64,000 nucleotides of DNA from Zanthoxylum bungeanum. Taxonomy: Eukaryota; Streptophyta; Magnoliopsida; Sapindales; Rutaceae. The notes below the pieces were generated by a model. It saw only the letters and a program-made list of their open reading frames with translations, was not told the origin of the DNA and searched no databases. The first letter of the stretch is position 1, and the number at the start of each line of letters is the position of its first letter. The position numbers and the translations under genes were made by a program. This document shows positions 33,317-46,034 of the stretch, piece after piece. The DNA is taken from the NCBI GenBank assembly GCA_019454045.1, contig SKCR01010151.1, positions 372,001 to 436,000 on the forward strand, given 5' to 3'.

Positions 33317-36300
33317 TGTAACATCCCCGATCTGAGAGATGCTTCCGGTAAGGGAAGGACCGTTCCAACCCCATAAGCCTCTGACTCTGAGACTATAATC
33401 AATTACTAATACTCTTCTAAATTTTCTCTTATATATGAGACAGTGGCCCAAACTTAAATAACAATCAGACTCAACTACCATATATATAGCTGTATACACA
33501 GTAAGACTTGCTTTTATAAAGACTGTTCTCAAACAAAGACTAATACAAGATTTTTTTTTACTTATCACTGACTGGACTCTCTCTCTGACTCTGACTTTGG
33601 CTGATGGACTCCATACCCTAGTGACCACATCAGTATCCATCCTCCATAGCTCGTCCTCCGATAGTACCTACAAAACCAGGAAACTGAAAGTGGGGTTAGA
33701 TCGCTATACGATCTAAGTGAGTGGACGAAAACTAAAAACTGATGTAAAAATTTTTAGTTTCAAAACCATAGTTCCAAAGACATCTTTATATGAAAACTCT
33801 TTTCTGGAAACTTCCTTTGAAATCTCTTTATAAAACTTGTCTTTCTGAAAACTGATTTTGAAACTCTGGTTTCTGAAAAATATTTCTAAAAATCTGATTT
33901 CTAAAAACTGTGTACTGAAAATCTGAAACCTGTGAGCTGCTCTGTGTCTAAAAAACATTGACGTATGAGGGCGTTATGTATCGTCATCCCCTCATACGCC
34001 TAACTGTAGCCAGCAGTGCAAATCTATGACTTTGGGGCGTTACGTATCGCCGTCCCCCAAAACATGCCACTACTGTCTCTGAAACTGGTGGTCTTGGGGC
34101 GTTACATATCACCGTCTCCCAAGCCACAAAGTAGAACTAGGGGTGCGGATTTATGCTACCACCCAAGCTCTGAACTAGAGTGTAGGTACATGAACCTATG
34201 CCGTCATCCTGGCTCTGAAACTAATATCTATGGGCGTTACGTATCGCTGTCCCGCTAATCCTCTGTATGTGCACATGTCCTCTGTATCCGTCAATTCTAA
34301 CTATATCTCAAGTTACATACTGCGGTGAGTTTTTCCCTCATGCCTCGAAAAACCATAAACTCATGCTTTAAAACTTTTCTGTCTAAAACATAACTTAAAG
34401 CATAAGTTTCATGAAATAACAGTGATAAAAGAAATCTAACGCCCTAAAGCATAAAAAGATAAGTCTGTTATCAAAACAATAAAATGAAAATCAATTTAAA
34501 GAAAGAATGTCCACTCACTGTGCTTGGAAACTGGCTAGAACTATACTGCTTCGTCGAATGATATCGCAATTCCTGCAATGGTCTAAAGGTGATAGCTAGA
34601 TCAGAATAACAGTTACGAGATGAATTCTAGAACTAGGCTAAACTGTTAGTGTTCCTAGAACATGCCAATATCGTCTAAGAGTGATTCGTGTGTGAATTAA
34701 TCAAAGGGAGTTGCGGAAAAATCACCTTGATCGGTTGTAGGCTTTCAAAATCCTTTGGATGTAGTAACTCGGAGCTTGAAATCGAGTTCTGGTGAATCAA
34801 GGAATTTCACTCCTAGACTTTTCGTTATACTCTACTTACTCCAGCTCATCCCGCATAAGTTATCAGTTTGGAATAATTCTAGGTCTGTGGTTTATGTCCA
34901 CTCTTTTTATTTTTTGACTGTCAAAACTTCTTATATTAAGTAGATTGGGTTCTAGTAGCTTTGCTGGGAACTGAACTGTATGCTTACTTTTGCTTAAACA
35001 GCACTTCGTGCTATAAATAGGGACCTAGCGACTCGATTATGGCTATAGTCTATGTTCTTTTCATATCTTATGTTCATTGTTGCTACAAATCTAGTTATGG
35101 TGTTCTGTACTGATTTGCCTTCCATGTTATAGTAATGTTTAAAGGTCATCTGTCGAATACATGCGAACATCACATGTCTTAAGGATTCACTCCATATGCT
35201 AATTGCAACTCTGCAGTAACTTATCTCCTCGATTATCTACTATTCTGCACATCTACCAAACCACCCATACCCGTGGCTGAAGCCGTCCCAAACCCGTAGT
35301 GGTTTGGTCAACTTAGACTAGGGCTGGGTACTTATATAACTTATGTAAACTAACTCGTAATGGATCTTTAGTTGTATTCTGATACTATGAAACCTTGCTG
35401 TTATATACTTTATCTTTACTTACTAGGTATTCCTCTACTATCATTACTGTACCTCTACAGCTTTACTTCTAAACTTTTTCCTTTGCACTCTTCTTGCATT
35501 CTGCTTCGTCTTATGCTATACTAAGAACTCCCGCAGTTTATAAGTCTGACTCCTTATCTGAAGGTTATATTTTCCTTTACCTATACACTATTATGTCTAA
35601 CACTGGTTCCTTTGTATCTCAGTCATCACTTGACTGCTTCTTGTCTCTGTACCATTCCGTCTATACAACTTTTCTGATTCTTTAACTTGAGGCTATCTCA
35701 CACTTTTACTCTGGCCTTATACTAAGTCTGAAGATCTTCTTCCACTATACCTTGACTAATTTCTGGGAACATCTTGAGGCAATCATCAGGATCCACCTCT
35801 GCTGCTGTAGTCTATCGAGGGTTGGGAGGGTGGGACCTTGTTCTGTAACTTTTCTAATTATGGTGGCATAGTTGCACATTCGACTGAACTGTAAGCCTAG
35901 GACTCTCGTGTATATACATCTGGTATCATTTCCCACACTAGGGTACTACTGCTAAAACCGTCTGGTTGTCTCTTCCAACTTTTACTTCTGATCACATCCG
36001 ACTATCGAACTCACTGCCTCTGTTTAACTTATCAACTTGACTATCTAGCCATCTCGTGATTGATTTGATCTGGTCATTGCTGTTCTATACTGATTCTTTT
36101 CTTTACTAAATTGTAGGTTGAGGGGTGAGCATAAATGTATTCCATTGGGATCATGTGGTCTGCATTCTATTTGACATTTAGGCTCTGTGACGATCTGGTT
36201 AGTGTTTGCCTGCTTTCTATAATCGGTATTTCTAGAAGGGAGGGTTGTCATTGGTTTTGCGGGGACCTGGTCAACTACTCAATGTTTTAAGATTCATTAA

Positions 36301-36464
36301 TTTTTATTGATTTCTCTGAGGTTTACACTTATCTTACTGTCTCCAGACTTCTTTTCTTATTTCACTGTATGTACATAATCTTTTTGCCACATATGTTTCC
36401 TTCTTACTATCTTCATACCCTATTCTTGGCTCTAGACTATACTACTGAGGCTAGTGGTGGTTCA
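33317..36464 (-). mobile_element. Element L, minus-strand truncated copy (LTR plus part of internal region)
   Basis: On the minus strand it ends GGGATGTTACA at 33317, the same terminus as the plus-strand L LTR at 60604. From 33317 to roughly 35400 it is collinear with the reverse complement of the L LTR (50360-52331), including the minisatellite-like CGTTACGTATCG block. The part up to 36464 resembles the reverse complement of the L internal region; for example, GAGGGTTGGGAGGGTGG at 35816 matches 48190. It is cut at 36464 by an X LTR. The internal start and LTR start could not be placed exactly. Confidence 0.7.
33964..34252 (-). repeat. Palindromic minisatellite-like block in L LTR (minus copy)
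   Basis: At least four units of GGGCGTTACGTATCGCCGTC type are separated by variable spacers. They correspond to 51635-51850 in the plus copy. Confidence 0.75.
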
Positions 36465-37270
36465 TGTTGGACAATTATGACCCATAACATCACTATTTGT
36501 AAAAGACATTGTGGTTTTTGTACAAATTAACTATGTGACAAATGAAATTGCTATTTTTATCATTTTGTAATTAGATTACTTGAATATATAAATGATAAAG
36601 TCATAATGATTAGTTCCGGATTAATAAGATATGAGGCAGTATCAATCCACTAAATGTTTAATCATTAAATATCCCTAGTCGTAGTATTATCGAGACTGGA
36701 CATCGATAATGCGGAATAGGCTAGTATTACACTTGTGCGCGTTATGGAAGCGTAACAACATAGTTCTCATATATTTGGGTATTGGATACTCATGCAAGTG
36801 TAATAGGAGATTCTGTTTACCGATGGTACGGAAACAGCTTCGCTCTAGATAGACCCCTCGGAATCCCATTGGTAGTATGGCTATGTGTCTATGGGAATCC
36901 GAATCAAGGTAGGTGTATTTGGTCTTAACCTGAGACTTGCATCGCTAATACTTGCGACAATCAATACACTTTGGTTTTGGTCGTCCGGGCTTTAACAAGT
37001 TCTGTGTATACCTCTTCTGGGTTTATTGAGAATTATAGTGTATTGGGTGTGATATCAAGATGGAAGTGTCACTTCAGTCATATGGAGATGATGATCACGC
37101 AGAGATACAAAACTGGTACTCTATTATGTTGCAACTATCCGGATAATATGAGAAGTTCATGATTATCCGATTAAAGAGACTAGTCGCTAGTGATCCGATA
37201 TATGCTTTGTACGGGGCAGACACAATTCCAGCCCCAGGCCTAGCATGTGACATCCGATGTTGGATCGTAA
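36465..37270 (+). repeat. Truncated LTR of Copia X3 (first 806 bp)
   Basis: It opens TGTTGGACAATTATGACCC and is collinear with 37271-38050. It stops at GTTGGATCGTAA, where a full X LTR begins. This fits one X element inserted into the LTR of another. Confidence 0.85.
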
Positions 37271-39176
37271 TGTTGGACAATTATAACTATAGCGTCATTA
37301 TTTGTAAAATACATTGTGGTTTTTGTACAAATTAACTATGTGACAATGGAAATTGCTATTTTTATCATTTTGTAATTAGATTACTTGAATATATAAATGA
37401 TAAAAGTCCTTATGATTAGTTTCGGATTATAAGATATGAGACAGTATCAATCCACTAAGGTTTAATCATTAAATATCCTAGTCTTAGCATTATCGAGACT
37501 GGACATCGATAATGCGAAATAGACTAGTATTGCACTTGTGCGTGTTGTGGGAGCATAACAGCATAGTTCTCATATATTTAAGTATTGGATACTTATGCAA
37601 GTGTGATAGGAGGTTGTGTTTACCGATGGTACGGGAACAGCTCGCTCTGGATAGACCCCGCGGAATCCCATTGGTAGTATGACTATGTGTCTATGGGAAT
37701 CCGCATCAGGGTAGCTGTATTTGGTCTTAACCTGAGACTTGCATCGCTAATACTTGCAACAATCAATACGCTTTGGTTTTGGTCATCCGGGACTTTAACA
37801 GGTTCTGTGTACGCCTCTTCTGGGTTTATTGAGAATCGTAGTGTATTGGGTGTGACTTCAAGACGGAAGTATCACTTCAGTCATATGGAGATGATGATCA
37901 TGCAGGGATACAGAACTGGTTCTCTATTATATTGCAACTATCAGGATAATATGACAAGGTCATGATTATCCGATCATAGAGACTAGTTGCTTGTGATCCG
38001 ATATATGCTTCGTACGGGGCAGACACTATTCCAGCCCTAGGCCTTGCAAGTGACATCTGATACTGGATCACAATACGCAATACTACGTATACCACGCCTG
38101 ATAAAGATTATATATTCCTTAAAGAATATTTCTGGAGAATTGGGTAGGCACGGCGCTTTGCTAGAAGCCAACCATGTCTTGTAAATCGGTAAGAATGTGG
38201 TACCAGGTACGCACGTGTTCGGATAGTTCGAAGACAGGATTTACTGCCAACATATCCAGGGATCTTATGGGTCGCTTCCCGAAGATTCACCGATGACGTT
38301 TGACTCAAACATAATTAATCTGGATTAATTACGGCAAGAATTTATCTGGGATAAAATTCGATAAGAAGAGAGAGAGCGATTAATTTAGAATTAATCGATT
38401 AAATAATATATTCTATATATTAAATAAAATTAGATTTCGTAACGGAATTAAAATTGGATTTTAATTCTGGCGAATGAATTAATTTAGAATTAATTCGCGA
38501 GCGACTTTAATGGTAATTTAGCTAGGCATAATTATTTAATTAAATTTGATTTAATTAAGTCGCAACGAAAATTCGTTAATTCGAAATTAACGAACCCGAG
38601 CCTGGAATATTTGCGGGCCCACTCGGATTTTGAATCAAGTAGGGCCCACAAGTCACATCACTAGTCAACTTTGTTACTTTATGGTGATAGAAGTTGGTTG
38701 TTGCTTATCTTGCACTCTTTGTCATTTTGGAATGACTTTTTACCAACTTTGGATTTTGGTAATAGGAAATTGTTTTTGGAAAATCAATTACACAATTCAA
38801 AAAAACAAGAAAATCTCTCTCATTACTCTCTTCTTCTCTTTCAAGGTGAAATAGCTTCTCCCAATTGTTCACTTTGCCGTGAACTACAAAGATAAATAGA
38901 AAGTGATTTGTTGCAATTTTTCTTCCTAAGCTAGCACTTAAAGAGTCATTCAAAGGTGATAGGGAAACATCCCTTGAGTTTGGAATCTCATTCACCAAGC
39001 TTGGAGCTCAACACACAATTATCAAAGAGGAGCTTTGAGCACTTCAAAGGAGGCAAAGTTTTGTTGTCTACACATCCTACCTAACCGATCAATGTAAGTT
39101 ATTCCGCAAACTTCATTGAGTATTCACACATATTTTATGCTTAATGATCTTGGATTTGTTCTTAGAGAACCCAACA
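37271..39176 (+). repeat. 5' LTR of Copia X2 (about 1.91 kb)
   Basis: It opens TGTTGGACAATTATAAC and closes GAGAACCCAACA. It is followed by the PBS ATGGTATCAGAGCC. Confidence 0.9.
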
Positions 39177-39177
39177 A

Positions 39178-39189
39178 TGGTATCAGAGC
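39178..39189 (+). other. Primer-binding site of Copia X2 (initiator tRNA-Met)
   Basis: TGGTATCAGAGC is a full match to the initiator tRNA-Met complement, one base after the LTR. Confidence 0.88.
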
Positions 39190-41425
39190 CTATTTAAGCA
39201 TGAAATGAACTTAGGGTTTATATACTTTATTTTGGGGATTTTGTGATTTGAGCATGATATCTTCAAATTGATGGTTTGGTTAAGCTTGGATGATGTTAAA
39301 TTAGATTTAAGCAACTTAAAATTTGAGAAAATAAATTGGATTAATTTTCCCTAATTTTGCTTGCCATGGCCGAATGTAATGAACCCCAAGCTCATGGTGA
39401 TTTTAATTTTTTAAGACCATTGGATGTGTTTAAAAAACATGAGATATATTGATTTGTGATTTAATTGGATTGATATCAAAATTGGTTAATTTTATGCATG
39501 AAAACCGTGAGTTGAGGAACATGTTAATGACTTGATTTTGTTTCAATAATGTTGGACATGTATTGAAAATGATAAAGCATGATTAATTATGTAAATGGTA
39601 TTTTGGAAATGTTAATTTGAATAATAATAATTATGGCTATACACTTTAATTAAATAAATTATGATATTTGGAATATTAGAATTTAATTAATTAGGCTTAA
39701 TTTGGAATTGGGCTAAAATGTTATATTTGGGCCTAATGGGCTTGGTTGGGCCAAGTTGGTTTAGGACAATTGGATTGGATCCAAATTGGGCCTAAAACCA
39801 TTCCATTAAGTCCAAATATAATTAATGGTTTTTTTAAATTTAATTGGGCGTAATGGGCCGAAATTAATTTTATGGCAAATATGGTGATTCCTTAATTGGG
39901 CCTTGGCATTTGGGTTTGACACATATTGGCCAAAGCCCATGCCTTAAGAAATTAATTGAAAGCCCATTGGACTTTAATTAAATTGACATTGGATGTTAAT
40001 TGGGCTTTGAGACCCATTAAGATTAGATTTAGAATCTAAGTCGTAAAGGCACATTAAAAGTGTAATTATTTAATTTTGAATTAAATAAGAATTAGTATTG
40101 AATACAAATTAAATCGGATTTAAAATTGTAGTTCGATATAATTCGAGAATATGCTCTTTGAGTACTTATTCTTAAACGAGTTGGACTCGCGCAAATCAAA
40201 TCGTTGTTTGAACATTGGATGATCATTTAATTCAAAGATTAATTAATTGGATTAGATTGATTGAATAACATGCTTTGTGTGAATACATGGATGTATTGTA
40301 TGAATAATGTATATCATATGGATATTAGATGGGTGAGGGCAATTTTGAAAATTGTTGTAATAAATTTAGAATTTCTTAAATTGGACCTGCGTGTCCAGCC
40401 TTTATCTCTTGACTCTTTGTAATTCTCTTCTCACCAATTCCCCTCAATGTTAATGAGGTTTCTTTATTGTATTATGTAATTGGGTAGAAGTTAGAATAGT
40501 GCTAGCCAGAGAGAGGAAATTGAGTGATTTGTTCTAGGAACAATTTGTGAGATATCCATCTGCATATCATTATTATTTTATTTATCGCACCTTATTATGC
40601 TTTTAGAATGCATGCTTAAGGGTGTATGATGAGACCTAATCAAAGATTATAAATTGGTTGCCAATTTACGCGAAAAACCCTCAATCAAATATTAAGCATT
40701 TTCCTTCCATTGAATGGTTCTTTCTCAAGATCCAAGATTGTCATTGGTTTGTTGGCCAAAGTCAAGATCAATGTCCATCGCGGATGTGTTTGAACCATGA
40801 AAGCTTTATTCCATATCACATGTCTTGGGCAAATTGTGATTTGTTGGCCAAAGTCAAGGTCACTTTTTGTTCATCGACATAGATTACGAAGTTTTCCAAG
40901 GTCAATGGGTCCCGCTTAACTGGAATCATTAAGCTTGTTGAGCCAAAGCCAAGGCTTAGTTGATTCAGAGGAAAAGGTTAGGAAAATATATTGGATATAT
41001 TGGCATATATATTGTATATATGTTTCGGAGTTGGAGGTCCACCTACCAGATCTAGGAATTGGATGAGATCCAATTGATCTTAGAGATCTACCTATTTAAA
41101 TATCATATAACTTGTTGGCCAAAGTCAAGGTTGTGTGTTATTTAACGGGATCCTAGCCCACTAGGAAACTAGGTTTCCCGAGTACTCAAAAGAGGGTTAG
41201 AGGCTCGCCGAAAAATAGTGGGAGTCCAGTATTGAGTTTGCAATTTCGTTCAAATACTTGCCAATACGCTCTTTCAAATTATTTCGTCATTTTAAATATT
41301 TATTAGTTGGACTAATATTCTAATATTTTTCTTGTAACAGTTGGACTGTACCCAAAAATCGTTAATTGAATAGTTAGACTATTGCAATTAAGATAATTGG
41401 AAAGATCGGGGTTAGAGAAATTATA
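39190..41425 (+). other. Long non-coding leader of Copia X2
   Basis: Collinear with 18400-20689. The same dispersed TTGTTGGCCAAAGTCAAG motif recurs at about 40747, 40843 and 41113, with a variant GAGCCAAAGCCAAGGC near 40940. No coding frame. Confidence 0.65.
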
Positions 41426-41985
41426 ATGGGCGAAAATGTCTTTAATAGTGTGAACTTTCCTGTCTGGGATATGAACCTCAAGATTGTCCGGGGGGCTGAG
41501 AGGATGCTTTATACGATAGATAGAACTCTCGGGCCTAAGCCCAGAAATGAGCAGCCGCTTGAGCTTAAGCTTTGGAAGACTCATAGCGATGACAACTAAA
41601 CTGCTCAATCAGTCATGCTCGCTGCGATGACCCCTCAATTTCGTCGCCAGAACAAGGGATTTGATCCCTATAATATGATGGCAAAATTGAAGGACCTTCA
41701 TCGATCTAACCTTAGATCGCAAAGGTACGAATTGCAGAAGAAGCTTTTTCGCTCTCGAATGTCAAAGGGTACATCTATCGAGCACCATGTGTCACAGATG
41801 ATTACTGAGATTGAACAGCTGGGTCAGCTAGGCATAACATTTGAGGCTGAGACTTCTATATATTTGATCTTGTAGTCTCTTCCTGACAGCTGGAGCGGGT
41901 TCATCATGAACTACAATATGATGAACCAAGACCATACTCTTGGAGAGCTGATGGCAATGATGTGTGAAGCAGAAAAAAGCTATTG
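41426..41985 (+). pseudogene. Copia X2 gag
   Basis: The start is ATG 41426 (MGENVFNSVNFPVWDMNL), with the copia gag signature PVWDMNLKIV early. The same frame continues through a stop at about 41597 and the open part 41615-41875 (UBN2-like: SRMSKGTSIEHHVSQMI, then TEIEQLGQLGI). A stop lies at 41873-41875 and another follows near 41985, after which a frameshift leads to the lysine-rich basic region. Confidence 0.82.
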
Positions 41986-43187
41986 ATGGGCAAAAAACGC
42001 GAGGCGAACTTCGCTTCAACATCTCAGTCTCCCAAGGCTTGGCCGAAGGCTACTGGAGGTGTAAAAAAGAAGAAGAAGGGCAAGGCCAAATCGTCAAAGT
42101 CTTCTGGGAAGGCAAAGACAAATCCCAAGATGTATGCCTGCAGTGTGTCAAACGGGGTCACTGGAAGTGTGACTGCCGTGAGTACAAGGCGCACATGAAG
42201 GAAATCAAAGCGGCCAAGGCACTGGCTTCATGTATGTTTGTTATAGAAATAAACATGTCTACTTCTAGTTTTAAAAATTGGATTTTTGATTCTAGTTGTG
42301 GTACTTATATATGTACTGATGTGCAGGATCTGCATATTAGCAGGAGACTGGCCTCAGGGGAGATTGATCTACGAGTTGGAAACGGGACCAGAGTCGCTGT
42401 TTTGGCTGTAGGGACTTATATTTTGGAACTGCCCTCGGGGCATGTATTAAACTTATCAGACTGTTATTATGTACCAAGTTTGACTAGGAATATTATATCT
42501 GTATCTTTATTAGCCCAATGTGGGTATACTTTTGTATTTAGAAACACTGGGTGTTTTATGTATAAAAATGATATGGAGATATGCAATGCTGATGTGAATA
42601 ATGGTCTTTATATTTTGAATATATATCAATCTCAAACATATAATGTAACAAACAAAAGGCTTAAATTAAGTAACAAAGATGAAACTTATATGTGGCATTG
42701 TCGTCTGGGACATATTAACAAGACTCGCATATCCACACTTTCGAAGAGTGGGTACTTGGACGGATTTGATCCAAATTCAAATGACGTCCGTGAATCTTGT
42801 TTATTACGCAAAATGCCTAAAACACCTTTTAGCGGTAAAGGTGCACCTGCCACCGAACTGTTAGCCCTCGTTCATAGTGACGTATGTGGCCCATGTCTAT
42901 CCAGGCTAGAGGTGGATATGAATACTTCGTAACCTTTACGGATGATGCATCGCGTTATGGTTATGTGTATCTTATGAGACACAAGCCGGAAACCTCTGAG
43001 AAATTCAAAGAGTTTCGACACGAATTAGAAAAATAGACCGGAAAAAGTATGAAAATATTACGGTCGGACCGTGGTGGATAATACTTGAGCAATGAGTTTC
43101 TCGATTACTTGAAAGAGTATGGTATTCTTTCACAATGGACTCCTCCCGGAACACCGCAATTAAACGGTGTGTCCGAACAAATAAATC
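41986..43187 (+). pseudogene. Copia X2 nucleocapsid, protease and integrase part
   Basis: A lysine-rich stretch at 42000-42120 leads to the zinc knuckle CLQCVKRGHWKCDC at about 42136-42177. Protease shows FDSSCGTYICTD near 42285, with DSG changed to DSS. GAG-pre-integrase has WHCRLGHINKTRISTL near 42692. Integrase starts LVHSDVCGP near 42868 and is frame-broken at about 42900. It continues through RSDRGG (with a stop) to NGVSEQINRT at 43187, where X sequence ends. Confidence 0.82.
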
Positions 43188-44108
43188 GAACTTCTCCATG
43201 AAAGATTTAGGAGAAGCAGCCTACATCCTCGGCATTAAGATCTACCGTAATAGATCTAAGAGGTTGTTAGGACTTTCTCAATCACGTACATAGATAAAGT
43301 TTTGAAAAGATTCAAAATGGAAGATTCCAAAAGAGGGAATTTACCTACTTTTCATGGAATCAAATTATCTTAGGAGCAATGTCCACATACTCCTTCAGAT
43401 AGAGAGCGTATGAGTAGGATTCTTTATGCTTCAGCAATAGGATCGATCATGTATGCCAATGCTATGTACAAGACCTGATGTCTCTTATACTCTTAGCATA
43501 AGGAGCATGTATCAGGCAAATCTTGGTGAGCAACACTGGGCAACTGTCAAAACAATCCTCAAGTATCTAAGAAGAACTAAGGATGTGTTTTTGACATACG
43601 GAGATTGTTCTGAGATGAAAGTCATTGGTTACTATGATGCGAGCTTTCAGACCGATAGGGATGACAACAGATCACAAATAGGATATCTGTTTACTTTGAA
43701 TGGCGGAGCTGTTAGTTGAAAAAGCTCAAGGCAGTCAACTACAGCGGACTCCACCACTGAAGCCGAGTATATTGCAGCATCTGAGGCAGCTAAAGAATCA
43801 ATCTGGATAAAAAAAAGTTCATCAAGGATTTGGAAGTGCTTCCCGCGATAAAGAATGGCATCACGATGTACTGTGACAACACGGGCACCATTGCTCAATC
43901 AAAGGAACCAAGGTCCCACCAAAAATCCAAGCATGTACGAAGGCGATTTCATCTCATCAGGGAGATTGTTGAGAGAAAAGAAGTTATTATAGAGAAAATA
44001 CCCACAGAAGATAATCTTGCAGATTCTCGAACTAAAGGGTTGACTCAACAAAAGCATGATAGGCACACTCGAGAGTATGGTGTCCAGATTCATACTAGTT
44101 GGCTATAG
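43188..44108 (+). pseudogene. Copia Y2 RT end and RNase H, fused to X2
   Basis: It begins in the RT C-terminal part with NFSMKDLGEAAY, collinear with 28393 onward in Y1. It includes MPMLCTRPDVSYTLS at about 43453, and RNase H with YYDASFQTDRDD near 43630. STTEAEYIAASEAA and CDNTGTIAQSKEP follow. Lesions are a stop near 43371, a stop near 43718 and a frameshift in an A-run at about 43811. The frame ends with HTSWL at 44108. RT upstream of this point is absent. Confidence 0.85.
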
Positions 44109-44122
44109 TGCAAATGGGCGAT

Positions 44123-46034
44123 TGTTAGGGATATGCCATATACCTAACTTGTGGATAGGCTATATGTACATGTATTTTTAATATTTTCATTAATTAATAA
44201 AATGGAAATCTTTATTATATGTTTCTTAAATAAATTATATGAATCATCAAACAATGTAATAAAGCCCTTGGAGTAATAAGATGATGGCTTCCATGCCTTA
44301 TGAGAATCATTTTTCTCAAACGTTCATAGTCATAGTTTTGTGAAAAATCTGGGCGTTCACAAAGCGGAGAGACTAGCATGATGATATGATCCACCCTTAA
44401 GTGGGGTAGCCGATCTTATAGGCTACTAGCGGAGATCCATCCGCTTGGTGTATCACATGGATGCATGAGTTGCTCGTGTCCATTGAACTGACCGCCGAAA
44501 GTTTTCACATGGAGTGTTTATCCCATTTGTCTGTGAGAACTTTCATGTATCGATTGTATGACTAGTCCTTAGACTTGAGGTCCTTACAATCTTATGTGTG
44601 GTTTAAATAACTTTGACATTCTCCCTCCCCGGTTCAAAAGATACGGTCATAAGGGTATGATTGGGTCATTTGTTGAAACGCATGAAGTTTGTAAGGATAC
44701 AACAGAGAATCGCCACTCTCTCGGATAATATTTTCTTATAATAGTAGTATTCGAGTTCGTGGGTTGATATTTGTGATCAGTGCTTGAGACTGTGGCCGCA
44801 ACGGAAGAATCATGTGAGATTCTTGGGTTAGCACGATTCATGACACTATCAACATCATACCTTTGACTATATGGGTAGACATTTTCCATACCCTAGGTCA
44901 AACGGTATGGATACAGTGAGGAGAGGGACAGTAACATATGTAAATCGCATACAGAATGGGTATATATCTTTCCTTCTCATTTGGGGGCCTTGGCATGTTG
45001 CTAGATGTCAACCTTGGTCATTGAAATCGAATGACCATTTGATCAGAGGATAATTTATGTTCGATTAAATTATCATGATTCATTTCATGTCCAACTTGAG
45101 GGGAACCCAAAAGGTCATACACAACAAAGTCGAAATCAATGGTTAACAATGCACAATACAAATTTAATAGCATATATGATTGCTGTAGGAATTGTTCATA
45201 AATGGTTCAATGTGTTTAATTATTGAACAGATCATTTATGAGGTTCCAAAGTGACTTAGGGATTGGTGAATGACGATATGGGCACTTTGGGAATTTGAAA
45301 AATGAATAAGAAAAAAAAATCTGCGTTTTTTTTATTTTTTTATTTGTTTTGAATTCCAATTCGGCCCAAACTTTTATTAGGGTTTTATAATCTCATTAAA
45401 CCACTATATTAAGATCCAATGGTTAAGATTTAATTTGCATTTATCCCACATCGGATTCTTAATTAATTTGGTTGTCTTTGGAGCACTTATATAAACCCAA
45501 AGAATTCTTTACAAATTTGTACACCAAAACCTTTCATATATTGGGTTTATATAAGTGAGCAACTCTAAATTTTAAGAGTAAGCCACTGATTTTGAGGATC
45601 CTTAAGTCTAATTGACTAGAGGAATCTCAAGTTAAAAGTTTTGAGGTATTTGCCTAGGCTAGCACCAAGGGCAAAATACCCGTGCACTCAAGGCGTAGTC
45701 TTGCCGTTGAGTTTTGGCTTTGGTGTGTGCACCTTTGGAGGCCACAGACTTGGGTGGCTCTTTGGAATGTGGAAGAGCTTGCTGATTTCGAGAAAAGCTT
45801 GTAGATTGGAGGGAGGACTGGAGTCTTCGGTTCAAGTAAGTTTTTTTTTTAATTAGAGTTTTTATGATAGTTAGCATGTTTAAGTTTATGTTCTTTGCAT
45901 GTTTTATAAGTTTTTATGCTTAGAATATATAGTAACCTGCCTAGGCTTGTAGAATAAAAAAAAGGGTCTTGGGCAAAGGGATAGCGGCATCATAATTTTT
46001 TATTTTCCGCCGCACTCGCGGCCGCTTCCCAACA
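44123..46034 (+). repeat. 3' LTR of Copia Y2 (about 1.91 kb)
   Basis: It opens TGTTAGGGATATGCC and ends GCTTCCCAACA. It is the third member of the Y LTR set, preceded by a purine-rich CAAATGGGCGAT. TATATAAA is at 45488-45495. Confidence 0.9.

Larger units (their letters stand above)
37271..43187 (+). mobile_element. Copia X2: 5' LTR, PBS, leader, gag-protease-integrase
   Basis: It has a complete 5' LTR, a perfect-looking PBS, a 2.2 kb leader, then gag, zinc knuckle, protease and integrase up to VSEQINRT. There it joins Y-type RT sequence at about 43188. No X-type 3' LTR follows; a Y-type LTR is found instead at 44123-46034. Confidence 0.82.

Noticed and set aside
33239..33640. 133-codon minus-strand frame
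   Set aside because: It crosses the terminus of the L LTR at 33317 and shows no recognisable domain.
38630..38998. Overlapping open frames on both strands
   Set aside because: They lie in the X LTR near its end, with low-complexity hydrophobic translation. Not conserved at 23840-24200.
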